Assembly (NCBI GenBank): GCA_965277535.1
Contig: OZ255825.1
Coordinates: 310,001 to 374,000, forward strand
Source of the DNA: Ilyomonas sp965277535
GTDB taxonomy: Bacteria > Bacteroidota > Bacteroidia > Chitinophagales > Chitinophagaceae
Length of the DNA: 64,000 bases
Direction: 5' to 3'
The notes under the pieces were generated by a model, which was given only the letters and a program-made list of their open reading frames with translations, had not been told where the DNA came from and did no database searches. The position numbers and the translations under genes were made by a program. Below, piece after piece: positions 28,401-36,580 of the stretch (position 1 is the first letter of the stretch; each line of letters begins with the position of its first letter).

Positions 28401-28490
28401 CTGCGCCCGAACGCCTAACTGCATCAGCATCATAAACAGCAGCAACAACCACTTTTGTTTTTGTTTGTTTTTTGTGTGTAACCCTCTCAT
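25470..28490 (-). CDS. SusC/RagA-family TonB-dependent outer-membrane transporter
   Basis: 1006 residues. Signal peptide, then a carboxypeptidase-regulatory-like domain (GTVLNEKGDALPGVTV to VGYETN), the plug domain (VVVIGYGTQKREAVTSSIA, RDGSAAAIYGSRATGGVIIVTTKKG), and a large barrel ending in the aromatic strand RSFTFSINADF. The plug motifs are diagnostic for SusC. It imports an oligosaccharide or sugar bound by the adjacent SusD, using TonB energy. It lies between FecR (12 bp upstream) and SusD (18 bp downstream), forming the usual regulator-transporter order. Confidence 0.95.
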   Translation of the reverse strand: MRGLHTKNKQKQKWLLLLFMMLMQLGVRAQDGSIASLTGTVLNEKGDALPGVTVLASRTSGNETFTAITNENGMFTFQRLKVGATYSFTSSYVGYETNTVAAFTVKSGSNSLLVKMSSSSNTLDQVVVIGYGTQKREAVTSSIATIRAEDFNKGVISDPLVLISGKVAGLAITRPNGSDPNATADFSLRGAVSVEGTSQPLVVIDGVPGGDINTIAPADIASIDVLRDGSAAAIYGSRATGGVIIVTTKKGTPGPVKVNYNGYVATETIAKKYDVLTGDQYRKAGGPNDQGANTDWFKALTKTPVNHGHNLSFGGGSGRTTYNASLNYQKYGGIDLVTSREFVNATVRMTTKAINDKLDFSILLANSYDNKNLASASSYYGFGQALNINPTYPVYDSAGNFFETPQVQNQWNPVANTVYNASNQKEKRLLGTASLGYSLLPSLKANVSYSLNKIDFINGYYTNSNLSYEQTSGLNGQASRNEQNTTDNILETTLEWNKRFNDHSFDVIAGYSYQDEFSEGFGAGSNNFTTNSYSYNNLGAGSALNNFDPNAQRGGVYINSFANEWTLLSYFGRIIYNYKEKYLFNASIRREGASKLGADNKWGNFPGVSAGWIVSKESFMQNIKSIKSLKLRGGYGVTGNQGSLQPYQSLATIGPYPYATNQAYVGTPTNGSWVVAYGPSINPNPNLRWETKYELDLGIDFTLFGSGWLSGSFDYYSRNIKNLIGNYNAQVPSQIWTLIFANAGNMTNKGVELSLNARIVKSRSFTWNANFVSSYNQNKIVSVSNNQFFGTAHDITDIGVGTIQRMAPGQPVNVFYGKVFAGFTPDSLWLFKNSAGKAVTEDQIGDNDYKYLGNSVPKYNLGLTNSFVFHSFDLSFLLRSALSFKAVNAKRIFHENITLLGQQNLFKSALTSPVKGDPTFSSYYLENGDYVKLDNLSFGYTLPLHKNAYLQRIRFAATATNLLIITKFSGMDPELGVSSFNYSGVERNDYYYPRTRSFTFSINADF

Positions 28491-28502
28491 AAACCTTGAT
28501 TT

Positions 28503-29561
28503 TTATTGTTCGTTTTTATGTTTTGAAATAATGAAACCGCCCTCTTTATTTTCAAGCGTCAGCCCGTTCATTTGCGTAAGTATCTTCAATATACTTTCCA
28601 CGCTATCTTTCTTTGCAAGCACGCCTGTAAAAGAAATGTGCTTTACCTCCGACGGATTGAATTGAATGTTTACACCGTAGTAACTGTGCAGCTTTTGCAG
28701 CACGTCCTGCATGGCAGTTCCGTTAAACAAAAGGCTGTCCTGCGTTTCACTTTGTGTGTTCTTTTTTGAAACCGTTGCATTGGTTGCACCTGTTTTCTGG
28801 TTTGCTATTTGGTCAACTTTTGCAATTGCATCCTTTGTGTTGTATGTCATTTGCTCGCCAGGTAACAGATAAATGTTTTTCCAGTTTTTAATGCTGTTAT
28901 CGGTAGATTGTATCACCACCTTTCCATGCAGTAGCTGTATGCGAATGCCATCATTTTTTTGTTTTACAATAAATTCTGTTCCCAAGGCAGTGGTAGCAAA
29001 ATTACCTGCGTAAACAGTAAAAGGTTTTTGTTTGTTTTTGGCTACTTCAAAACGGGCTTGTCCATGCAGATACACCCTGCGTTGTGTCTTTCCAAAAGGC
29101 ACAACAAACCAAATAAATGATTGCGGTGATAAAGAAACTACTGAGCCATCTTCCAATGCAATGCGACGTATCGTACGCGTTGCATTGTATTCGGTATCAA
29201 CAACGGGCAGGTTTGTTTTTGCTTCTTTTTTGTTTGAATAGATGATCGCCGGGTTTAATCTGTTTTTCGTGAATAAGAATAAGCCCATTGCAATGCAACC
29301 AGCTACACAAGCCGCAACAGCACTGCGCTTTAGCCATTTTGGCCTTTTGGTTTTGCCCATATTTTGACGAATAAAACGCCAGGCTTTTTCCTTTGCTTCG
29401 CTTGATAAATGTTCTGTTTGTTGAAATGAGTTGTACGCTCCGTCATTCAAATACTCATCGGCCACTTCGGGATGAGCCTGTAGCCATGCCGCCACTTGTT
29501 CAGCTTCTTCTGCTGTACATTCTTTTTTAAAAAAGCGAGCAATCAGTTCTTCTGTTGTCAT
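28503..29561 (-). CDS. FecR-type anti-sigma/signal transducer
   Basis: 352 residues from the ATG at 29559-29561; a TTG six codons upstream is less likely. An N-terminal helical anti-sigma part (TTEELIARFFKKECTAEEAEQVAAWL) is followed by one transmembrane segment near 83-98 (VAACVAGCIAMGLFLF). The periplasmic FecR domain has the block LEDGSVVSLSPQSFIWF, and a DUF4974/STN-like end carries FNGTAMQDVLQKLHSYYGVNIQF. It should bind the SusC plug domain outside and a sigma factor inside. Unusually, no ECF sigma gene precedes it, where one is normally found. Confidence 0.92.
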   Translation of the reverse strand: MTTEELIARFFKKECTAEEAEQVAAWLQAHPEVADEYLNDGAYNSFQQTEHLSSEAKEKAWRFIRQNMGKTKRPKWLKRSAVAACVAGCIAMGLFLFTKNRLNPAIIYSNKKEAKTNLPVVDTEYNATRTIRRIALEDGSVVSLSPQSFIWFVVPFGKTQRRVYLHGQARFEVAKNKQKPFTVYAGNFATTALGTEFIVKQKNDGIRIQLLHGKVVIQSTDNSIKNWKNIYLLPGEQMTYNTKDAIAKVDQIANQKTGATNATVSKKNTQSETQDSLLFNGTAMQDVLQKLHSYYGVNIQFNPSEVKHISFTGVLAKKDSVESILKILTQMNGLTLENKEGGFIISKHKNEQ

Positions 29562-29920
29562 GTTTATGGTGAGCGTCAATTACAAATACGCAGGAGAGAA
29601 AGAAATTCCTTTTTAGAGTAAAAATTTTTTAAAAAAAAGTTTATGAACCACAAACCTGCCTTCCGGACAGGCAGGGACAAAAAGAACATAAGATAACACA
29701 AAGTGCAAAACGAGGATTGCTAAGCAAAGTGCATCTGAAAACAAAAAGTAAAGTGCTGCGACTTTGTTTTCAAATGACCTCTATTTTCTCTTTGTTTCAC
29801 TCCCATACTTTCCTGGTTGAAGAATTTGTCTCTAAGCCATCTCTCCGTTTATATTATAGATGCTGAAAGCAGGAGGAAGTCATTTTCCAATTAGCTTTGT
29901 CGGCACAAAAAAGAAGAAAC
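29562..29920. other. Intergenic region lacking the expected sigma-factor gene
   Basis: 359 bases between divergent fecR and the DegT aminotransferase. No coding frame resembling an ECF sigma factor is present on either strand. A short palindrome CCTGCC...GGCAGG occurs near 29655-29675, of the same kind seen near 44290. The region is AT-rich and probably holds promoters for both flanking genes. Nothing else was recognised. Confidence 0.55.
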
Positions 29921-31051
29921 ATGCACCCGATACAAATGGTGGATTTAAAAACCCAATATCAAAAATTAAAACCCGAAATTGACAAAGCTATTATTGATGT
30001 GCTGGAAAGTTCTGCTTTTATTAATGGCAAGCCGGTGCAACAGTTTGCCGATGCGTTGGCGGCTTATTTGGGTGTGAAGCATGTAATCCCTTGCGCCAAC
30101 GGAACCGATGCCTTGCAAATCAGCATGATGGCGTTAGGCTTGCAACCCGGCGATGAAGTGATAACACCCTCCTTCACTTACATTGCCACTACCGAAGTGG
30201 TGGCTTTGCTCAATTTAAAACCTGTTTTTGTTGAAGTAGATAAGCAAACTTTTTGCATGGATGTTGATTCGCTACGCGAAAAAATTACGGCAAAAACTGG
30301 AGCGATAGTGCCTGTGCATTTGTATGGACAAGCAGCTAACATGGAAGCCATTATGCAAGTAGCAAACGAACACAACATTCACGTGATTGAAGACAATGCA
30401 CAAGCCATTGGAAGTGATTATCTTTTTACAGACGGCAACGTAAAAAAAACAGGAGCCATCGGAACCATTGGTTGTACTTCTTTTTTTCCATCTAAAAACT
30501 TAGGTGCATATGGTGATGGTGGCGCGATGTTTACAAACGATGATGCTTTGGCGCAAAAACTAAAAATGATTGCCAATCATGGTCAGCAAAAAAGATATTA
30601 TCATGAAGTGGTGGGTTGCAATTCAAGGTTAGATACAATGCAGGCTGCTGTGCTTAATATAAAGCTGAGAGAGTTGGACAACTACATTGCTGCAAGAAGA
30701 AAAGCCGCTGATTATTATGATGCAGCTTTTGCGGCTCATTCAAAAATAACAACACCGTATCGTGCGCCTTACAGCCATCATGTGTTTCATCAATACACAT
30801 TGCTGTTGGAAGGCGTTGACAGAGACGGTTTGAATGAATACCTGGCATCGAAAAACATTCCTTCAATGATTTATTATCCGGTTCCGGGACACCGACAAAA
30901 GATGTTTGAGCATTTCAACAGTGCATCTGTGAATTTACCCATCACCGACTGGCTGACGGAACGTGTGATTTCATTGCCCATTCATACCGAATTAGATGAA
31001 GAACAATTGAACTATATTACTTCATCGGTTCTTGAATATGTAAACCAATAA
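29921..31051 (+). CDS. DegT/DnrJ/EryC1/StrS-family PLP aminotransferase
   Basis: 376 residues from the ATG at 29921 (the in-frame TTG at 29897 adds eight unconserved codons). It is a sugar 3- or 4-aminotransferase: ANGTDALQ at 59-66 binds PLP phosphate, VIEDNAQAIG holds the PLP-contacting Asp, and SFFPSKNLGAYGDGGA places the Schiff-base lysine at K192. Such enzymes aminate nucleotide-linked keto-sugars for surface polysaccharide or glycan synthesis. The rmlD-like gene starts 11 bp downstream, consistent with deoxysugar nucleotide work. It could be a QdtB/FdtB type, but this cannot be fixed from sequence alone. Confidence 0.88.
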   Translation: MHPIQMVDLKTQYQKLKPEIDKAIIDVLESSAFINGKPVQQFADALAAYLGVKHVIPCANGTDALQISMMALGLQPGDEVITPSFTYIATTEVVALLNLKPVFVEVDKQTFCMDVDSLREKITAKTGAIVPVHLYGQAANMEAIMQVANEHNIHVIEDNAQAIGSDYLFTDGNVKKTGAIGTIGCTSFFPSKNLGAYGDGGAMFTNDDALAQKLKMIANHGQQKRYYHEVVGCNSRLDTMQAAVLNIKLRELDNYIAARRKAADYYDAAFAAHSKITTPYRAPYSHHVFHQYTLLLEGVDRDGLNEYLASKNIPSMIYYPVPGHRQKMFEHFNSASVNLPITDWLTERVISLPIHTELDEEQLNYITSSVLEYVNQ

Positions 31052-31062
31052 TAGCTATCATC

Positions 31063-31944
31063 ATGGAAAAGAAAATTATCGCAATAAGCGGAAAAAATGG
31101 ACAGTTGGGAAGTGAGTTGCAGGAACTATCAAAACTGTTTACAGGATTCGATTTTGTTTTTACCGATAAAGAGGAATTGAACATTGCATCAACGGGAGCA
31201 CTTGAAGATTTTTTCGATAAAAACAAACCTCAGTTTTTCATCAATTGCGCAGCTTATACCGCGGTTGACAAAGCTGAAACTGACAAAGACACTTCATATC
31301 TTATGAATGCGACTGCAGTTGGCAATATTGCCAACTTATGTAATCGCTACAACACAGTGTTAGTGCATCTTTCAACTGATTATGTATTTAATGGCGTAGG
31401 CCATGTGCCTTATTTAGAAGACGATGTTCCTGACCCTGTAAATCATTACGGATATACGAAAGCAGAAGGTGAAAAAATGGCTTTGCAAAACAATCTTCAC
31501 ACCATTGTTATTCGTACCTCTTGGGTATATAGTGAATATGGAAATAATTTTGTAAAAACCATGCTGCGGCTGATGAAAGAAAGAGAATCCATCAACGTAG
31601 TGAACGACCAACTTGGCTCGCCAACTTATGCGTTGGATTTAGCAGAAGCGATACTTGCCATTGTGAGATATTGCGTAAACAATCCGGTGCCGTTAGGTGT
31701 TTATCATTACAGTAATGAAGGTGTTATTTCATGGCACGAGTTTGCGATGGCCATTAAAGAGGCATCGGGTTCTAATTGTATTGTACATGCCATCCCAACA
31801 CAACAATTTCCAACACCGGCACAACGACCAACTTTTTCAGTTTTAGACAAACAAAAAATACAAACGGTATTTAATATCAAAACAAAACCCTGGCGTGAGA
31901 GCTTACAAAGTTGTTTGGGAAAAATGAGTGTTTTAAAAAGTTGA
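31063..31944 (+). CDS. rfbD: dTDP-4-dehydrorhamnose reductase
   Basis: 293 residues, a short-chain dehydrogenase. The NAD(P) loop GKNGQLG is at 10-16, followed by CAAYTAVDKAETD, which is highly characteristic of RmlD/RfbD, then LSTDYVFNG and the catalytic Y129-x3-K133 (YGYTK). It performs the last step of dTDP-L-rhamnose synthesis. The other rml genes (A, B, C) are not in the window. The gene is in an operon with the DegT aminotransferase, so the partner product may be another amino- or deoxy-sugar. Confidence 0.9.
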   Translation: MEKKIIAISGKNGQLGSELQELSKLFTGFDFVFTDKEELNIASTGALEDFFDKNKPQFFINCAAYTAVDKAETDKDTSYLMNATAVGNIANLCNRYNTVLVHLSTDYVFNGVGHVPYLEDDVPDPVNHYGYTKAEGEKMALQNNLHTIVIRTSWVYSEYGNNFVKTMLRLMKERESINVVNDQLGSPTYALDLAEAILAIVRYCVNNPVPLGVYHYSNEGVISWHEFAMAIKEASGSNCIVHAIPTQQFPTPAQRPTFSVLDKQKIQTVFNIKTKPWRESLQSCLGKMSVLKS

Positions 31945-32402
31945 ATTGTGTTCTTTTGGTTTTGCCTCTTTTTTAGAAAAAAGCTTTAATTCCTAAAAAA
32001 GGATAAGCGGGAGACAAGGTTGGAAAAGATACAGGATTCCGAAACGAGTATGTACATAACCTTTCGTACACATGCCTCCACACTTATCAGTATGTTCAGT
32101 TATTATACAAGTACGTCCGTGTTCAATGCAAATGTAAAGGCAAACACTATGGAATGAGATTAAAATAAAAAAGGGCGGTATAGAAATACCAAGCCCCGGA
32201 ATCCAATATCGCATTGCTGTTAGCAAAACCAATGCCCCACTGTCGTTTTTTGAAAGTGAAGCAGTTAAAGAAAGCAAAATATAAATGTTTACAGCTTGTC
32301 ATTTATCTTCTTTCAAATAGAATCAGCCGTAACAATATAACTTTCTCAACAAGCAACGCAACTTACTTTTGCATCAATAAAATTTATACAAAAACAAAAC
32401 AC
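31945..32402. other. Intergenic region with possible coding remnant
   Basis: 458 bases between rfbD and the aldo/keto reductase. It starts with a GCAAAACCAAA-family motif copy (31955-31965) just after the rfbD stop. On the minus strand around 32190-32265 one frame reads WGIGFANSNAILDSGAWYFY, which looks protein-like but is short and broken, so it may be a gene remnant. No RNA gene was recognised. The right end holds the promoter for the next gene. Confidence 0.45.
32342..32371 (+). promoter_or_regulatory. Probable Bacteroidota-type promoter for the aldo/keto reductase
   Basis: TACTTTTG at 32364-32371 matches the Bacteroidota -7 consensus TAnnTTTG exactly. TTTC at 32342-32345 (one mismatch to TTTG) lies 18 bases upstream as the -33 element. 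Transcription would begin near 32378, giving a leader of about 25 bases before the ATG at 32403. Confidence 0.5.
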
Positions 32403-33281
32403 ATGAGCACATTGCAAACCATTACCATAGGGGGCAAAAGCAAGCATCCATTAAAGGTGAACCGATTAGGATACGGCACCATGCGCCTTACCGGCGAAGG
32501 CATTTGGGGTGAACCGCCAAGAAGAGACGAAGCTTTGGAAATATTGCGGCAAACGGCAAAGCGTGGTATTAATTTTTTAGATACCGCCGATTATTATGGC
32601 GATGATGTAACGAACCGTTTGATTGCGGAAGCCTTATATCCTTACAACGACGATTTGGTTATCTGTACAAAAGTTGGCGGTGCCCGAAAGCCCGATAAAA
32701 GCTGGGTTTTGTACAACAAGCCGGAGGAACTTCGGACCAGCATTGAAAGGAACTTGCGCACGCTGAAAAGGGAACAAATAACACTGGTGCATTTTAGAGT
32801 GATGCACGGCGACAAAGGTTTTGAGCAAGGTTTAGAAACCATGTTTGCAATGCAGAAAGAAGGAAAAATATTGCATGTTGGTGTGAGTAATGTGAACCGT
32901 GAAGAATTGGAAAAAGCAATGACCATGGGCGAGATAGCCACCGTTGAAAATATGTACGGACATGCACAGCGCGGCGATGTTGCTTCAGCTTATGGCGATA
33001 CCCGCGGAGCAGAAGATATTTTGCACATCTGCGAGGAAAACGAAATCCCACTCATTCCTTTCTTTTCTTTGCAAACGGCTAATGAAAAAAAGGACACGCG
33101 TATTGCTGAAGTGGCTAAGAAATATGGCGCAACAGAAGCCCAGATTAACATTGCATGGCTGTTGCATCATTCGCCATGGATATTGCCAATTCCAGGCACT
33201 TCTTCTTTGGAGCATTTTGAGGAAAATATAAAAGCGGCTGACATCGAATTAAGTGAGGAAGATATGGCGTTTCTCGGTTAG
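32403..33281 (+). CDS. Aldo/keto reductase
   Basis: 292 residues from the ATG at 32403. Upstream codons in frame are intergenic and include the promoter. Family marks are the DTADYYG block (D60 to Y65, with the catalytic Tyr and Asp), ICTKVGG with K90, GVSNVNREEL for the substrate/NADPH side, and IPGTSS near the end for cofactor binding. It reduces aldehydes or ketones with NADPH in the cytoplasm. It stands alone and is followed by a strong hairpin shared with the convergent ompA-like gene. Confidence 0.9.
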   Translation: MSTLQTITIGGKSKHPLKVNRLGYGTMRLTGEGIWGEPPRRDEALEILRQTAKRGINFLDTADYYGDDVTNRLIAEALYPYNDDLVICTKVGGARKPDKSWVLYNKPEELRTSIERNLRTLKREQITLVHFRVMHGDKGFEQGLETMFAMQKEGKILHVGVSNVNREELEKAMTMGEIATVENMYGHAQRGDVASAYGDTRGAEDILHICEENEIPLIPFFSLQTANEKKDTRIAEVAKKYGATEAQINIAWLLHHSPWILPIPGTSSLEHFEENIKAADIELSEEDMAFLG

Positions 33282-33295
33282 TAAAAATTAAATAA

Positions 33296-33358
33296 ATTGT
33301 GCAAAAACAAAAGCAGCAATGAGATAAATTATCATGGCTGCTTTTGTTTTTGCACAAT
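33296..33358. terminator. Bidirectional terminator built from an inverted GCAAAAACAAA pair
   Basis: Perfect 22-bp inverted repeat, arms 33296-33317 and 33337-33358, loop 19 bases. The arms contain GCAAAAACAAA (33301-33311) and its reverse complement (33343-33353), extended by GCAGC/GCTGC. It lies exactly between two convergent stops (33281 and 33370), so it should serve both. Confidence 0.85.
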
Positions 33359-33369
33359 GTTATTAGCCG

Positions 33370-34254
33370 TTAACCATTGCCATTGGTGCCGGTTGAATCT
33401 TTAGCTGGTCCTTTTTCTATCAAATTCATAAACTGATCCAGCTTAGGCGTAATGATAATTTGTGTACGCCTGTTCTTTATCTTTCCAGCTTCTGTATCGT
33501 TGCTAGCAATCGGATTGTATTCGCCACGTCCGCCAGCAGTCAGGCGTTTGGGGTCAACACCAAAATTGTTTTGCAGCGCCTGCACCACCGATGATGCCCG
33601 CAATGCACTTAAATCCCAGTTGTTGCGGATATTGGGTTTGGTAATGGGCACATTGTCGGTATTGCCTTCAATCAACACTTCATAGTCTTTGTAATCGGTA
33701 ATAATCTTGGCAATTTTGGCCAGTGTTGATCCGGCTTGATCGGAGATATCATAGCTACCACTTTTGTAAAGCATGTTATCGGAAAGCGAGATGTACACCA
33801 CGCCTTTTAGCACCTGAACATCAACATCTTTCATTTCGCTTTGACTTAAAGAACGGGTAAGATTGTTGGTGAGTATCATGTTCAGCGAATCGCTTTTGTT
33901 TTTGGATGCCACCAGTTGCTGAATGTACTTGTTGGAAGAATTGATTTCATCAACCAGTTTGGAAACATTCACATTTCCCTGGCTGGCAGAATTTAAGCTC
34001 TTTTCCAATGCCGATTGCAGTGAAGCATTGTGCTGGCGCTCTGCCTGTAACTGGTCTTGCAAACCTGCAATTTTTACATTGGCAGCTTCCAGGTTGGTTT
34101 GACAATCGTTGGTAGCTTTGGAAAGCGCAGCTGTTTTGCCCTGCAATGTGTTGTAATCGGATTGCAGCGAAGCAAACTTTTTATTGCTTACACAACCTGC
34201 AGAAAATAAGATAAGGGATGCACCCATGAGCAGGCATCGGTTTCTTTTCATCAT
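33370..34254 (-). CDS. OmpA-family lipoprotein with coiled coil
   Basis: 294 residues with lipoprotein Cys21 (FSAGC). Residues about 28-120 form a coiled coil (LQSDYNTLQGKTAALSKATND and following heptads). The C-terminal OmpA domain contains VLIEGNTDNVPI, NWDLSALRASSVVQAL, LTAGGRGEYNPIASN and KIKNRRTQIII, the peptidoglycan-binding motifs including the NxxLSxxRA block. It links the outer membrane to the cell wall. A single gene with its own terminator. Confidence 0.93.
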   Translation of the reverse strand: MMKRNRCLLMGASLILFSAGCVSNKKFASLQSDYNTLQGKTAALSKATNDCQTNLEAANVKIAGLQDQLQAERQHNASLQSALEKSLNSASQGNVNVSKLVDEINSSNKYIQQLVASKNKSDSLNMILTNNLTRSLSQSEMKDVDVQVLKGVVYISLSDNMLYKSGSYDISDQAGSTLAKIAKIITDYKDYEVLIEGNTDNVPITKPNIRNNWDLSALRASSVVQALQNNFGVDPKRLTAGGRGEYNPIASNDTEAGKIKNRRTQIIITPKLDQFMNLIEKGPAKDSTGTNGNG

Positions 34255-34373
34255 ACTATTTGTTTTAATTGTAAAAAGCGAACAATAATAACGAAATTAT
34301 GATTATGGTTGTGAGATGTAGATTACTTTCATGCAACGTTTATCCAATTTTAAATATTATCAACCAAAAAGTT

Positions 34374-34703
34374 ATGAAACACTATCTGACCTTGAATGCT
34401 GTAACTTTACTTATTCTCGTTGTTACCATTCTTTCCTGTACCAAAGGCGAACACTATACGAGCAATGGAGAAATTATCGGGCTTGACCCAAGAACGTGTA
34501 TTTGTTGCGGTGGTGCTGAAATTACAATTGATAATGTTCAAAACCCAAATGGAACTTCATATTTCCTGATTGGTAAAAAGCCTTCAAACTTCAATATTGG
34601 TAACAATCCAAAATTTCCAATAACGGTTACGCTCGACTATACAATTGACACTGCACATTGCTTTGGCAGTTATATAAACATTACAAGAATTGCAAGACGA
34701 TGA
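34374..34703 (+). CDS. Small lipoprotein with CxCC motif
   Basis: 109 residues from the ATG at 34374; upstream in-frame codons are not conserved-looking and lack a signal. Lipoprotein signal ending TILSC (Cys22). A cysteine triplet CICCGG at 42-47 and a fourth cysteine near the end (TAHCFG) could bind a metal or form disulfides outside the cell. The rest looks like a small beta sandwich (ITVTLDYTI). No family was recognised. It lies convergent to a hydrolase gene with only 11 bp between stops. Confidence 0.7.
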   Translation: MKHYLTLNAVTLLILVVTILSCTKGEHYTSNGEIIGLDPRTCICCGGAEITIDNVQNPNGTSYFLIGKKPSNFNIGNNPKFPITVTLDYTIDTAHCFGSYINITRIARR

Positions 34704-34714
34704 CACGTTTTCCC

Positions 34715-35749
34715 TCATCTCACCGCTTCAATAAAATTGCTTACGGTTTGGGCAAACAAATCAGTATCGCCGTTCATGGGCGTATGACCGGAATGCGGCA
34801 TCAATACCATTTGCTTGTACGAAGAACCCAATTTACTTAACGCGTCATAACCACAACCCATTGGTACTGTAAAATCGTATTGTCCCCAAATGAGCAACGA
34901 AGGAACCGTTATTTTGTACAACTGAGCCGTATAAGTAGCTGAAAGGAGCGATTGCAAAAAATCGCGCCCAGCTTCTGTGTAGTACAATTTGAAAAGATTC
35001 GCTCCTAGGCTGGCTGGTGATGAGACTGAAAACAAATCTACCGCCGTAGTAGTGTGATTGATATTGACATAACTTTCTGCATCGGAAGCATAATCATCGG
35101 TTTGCAAACCAATGGTAATCGAATTGCGCACCGGATGTCTTTTACAATAATTCACTATCGTCTGCCATTGCGAAACATAATGACCTTTTCCAATTTCGGC
35201 TGTTCCAGTATCAATCAGCATGTGACGTTCCAGTTTGTCGGCTTCCGGATAATCGTGTGCGCCATCCACTTCTATCCATCCTTTTATATTTGCCTGGTTA
35301 TTATTTTTTACCAAATATCCGCAACCCAGCAAGCCACCAAAGCTGTGTCCCATCAGGAATATCTCCATATTATTTCCATAACGGTAATGAATGAGTTCTA
35401 CCAATTTTTGCAAGTCATCAATCATCTGGTCTAAATTCAAATTGGAATAATTGCTGTTACCGGCTGCTGCGCCTGCATCGCGTTGATCCCAATAAGCAAA
35501 AGAATAGTTCTTCCACAACTGGTCTGTTTGAAAGCCCGTAAAGCGATACGAGCCATCGCCCGGCCCGCCGTGCAAAAACAAAATCATTACATGCGAAGCT
35601 GTGTTTCCTTTCACCCACACCGGCATATCAGCACCGGCATTGCTTAACCAAAACACTTCGTTGGCATCTGCATTCAATTGCATGCTTTCTTTCTTGCAAC
35701 CATTTGCAAAAAATGAAATGATGATGATAAAAAAGAAAAGACGTTTCAT
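34715..35749 (-). CDS. Alpha/beta-hydrolase lipoprotein (S33-like)
   Basis: 344 residues with lipoprotein Cys18 (FFANGC). HGGPG at 60-64 is the oxyanion motif of the prolyl-iminopeptidase-like S33 group. The nucleophile is S136 in GHSFGG. The Asp and His are probably in WGQYDFTVP and MPHSGHTP. It is likely an extracytoplasmic esterase or peptidase; its substrate is unknown. Its start follows the upstream barrel-like gene stop by 2 bp, so the two form an operon. Confidence 0.85.
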   Translation of the reverse strand: MKRLFFFIIIISFFANGCKKESMQLNADANEVFWLSNAGADMPVWVKGNTASHVMILFLHGGPGDGSYRFTGFQTDQLWKNYSFAYWDQRDAGAAAGNSNYSNLNLDQMIDDLQKLVELIHYRYGNNMEIFLMGHSFGGLLGCGYLVKNNNQANIKGWIEVDGAHDYPEADKLERHMLIDTGTAEIGKGHYVSQWQTIVNYCKRHPVRNSITIGLQTDDYASDAESYVNINHTTTAVDLFSVSSPASLGANLFKLYYTEAGRDFLQSLLSATYTAQLYKITVPSLLIWGQYDFTVPMGCGYDALSKLGSSYKQMVLMPHSGHTPMNGDTDLFAQTVSNFIEAVR

Positions 35750-35751
35750 TG

Positions 35752-36411
35752 CTAATGACCTCGCTTTATTTCTTTTTGACGAATAGATACATTGAATGAA
35801 CGGAAATGATATTGCAGCGAAACTTGCAGGGAAAGATGCGGCAAAATAAAACTATTGTAGGGATATTGCATCCAAAGCGCTGGCTGCAGTGAAACAGCAA
35901 ACGGTTTTGGTTTTGCACTTCTTTCAAAGTCCTCACCAAAGACCGTTGTAAAACCAGTGATGGCATACCATCTTCCGAAGTGAGGCAATGTGTTGACAAC
36001 GCCATTTTCGCTCACTGAATAAACAGTGCCATCATAAAAGGTTCGCAACGCGCCAAGCATTAATTTCCATTCAAAAAAATGGGGCTTTGTTTTGTGGTAT
36101 CGAAAGCCAACAGATTGCTGTAAAAACAAACCTGTGTTGTTGAACGGATACCTGTAAAAGCCAACTTCTGATGAGGTAACACCTTCCCGGAATCTTTGTT
36201 TTTGCCTCTTTTTTTTGTTGATGAAAATATGGCGGCTGCTAACCGGAAACTCGATACTGGCAGTAGCTCCAATGCTTTGTGGAAAATCGTAAAATGGAGA
36301 ACCGGAAGTAAAGATGGGCATTGATAGAAGATGAGAACTGTCTTGCGCCGCAAGACGAGATACACAAACACACAAGCCGATAATGAAACACGCTGTTCTC
36401 CGGTAAACCAT
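35752..36411 (-). CDS. Probable outer-membrane protein of unknown function
   Basis: 219 residues from the ATG at 36409-36411, which places a clear signal peptide at the front (FIIGLCVCVSRLAAQ). The mature protein alternates aromatic and polar residues (KPHFFEWKLMLGALRTFYDGTVYSV in parts, LQVSLQYHFRSFNVSI), as barrels do. No family was recognised. It is followed 2 bp later by the alpha/beta-hydrolase lipoprotein. It carries a GCAAAAACAAA copy near 36195 in the KKRQKQR codons. Confidence 0.6.
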   Translation of the reverse strand: MVYRRTACFIIGLCVCVSRLAAQDSSHLLSMPIFTSGSPFYDFPQSIGATASIEFPVSSRHIFINKKKRQKQRFREGVTSSEVGFYRYPFNNTGLFLQQSVGFRYHKTKPHFFEWKLMLGALRTFYDGTVYSVSENGVVNTLPHFGRWYAITGFTTVFGEDFERSAKPKPFAVSLQPALWMQYPYNSFILPHLSLQVSLQYHFRSFNVSIRQKEIKRGH

Positions 36412-36580
36412 GGGCTGTAAAAAACCAAATGTAAGGTGGCAATGTGAGAATAAAAAGCAGCGGCATTTTACCACAAAGATTTAGAGCCAAAGGAGTTTGC
36501 GCAGCGTGTACTTCTTTTTAAAAAATTTTACCACAGTAAGTGTAAGGAAAATAAACCAGAGATTTGTGCACAAACAAAAC

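Noticed and set aside
31993..32277. 94-codon minus-strand frame upstream of the aldo/keto reductase
   Set aside because: It has no signal or family marks. A different frame on the same strand looks more protein-like but is broken, so at most a remnant is present.
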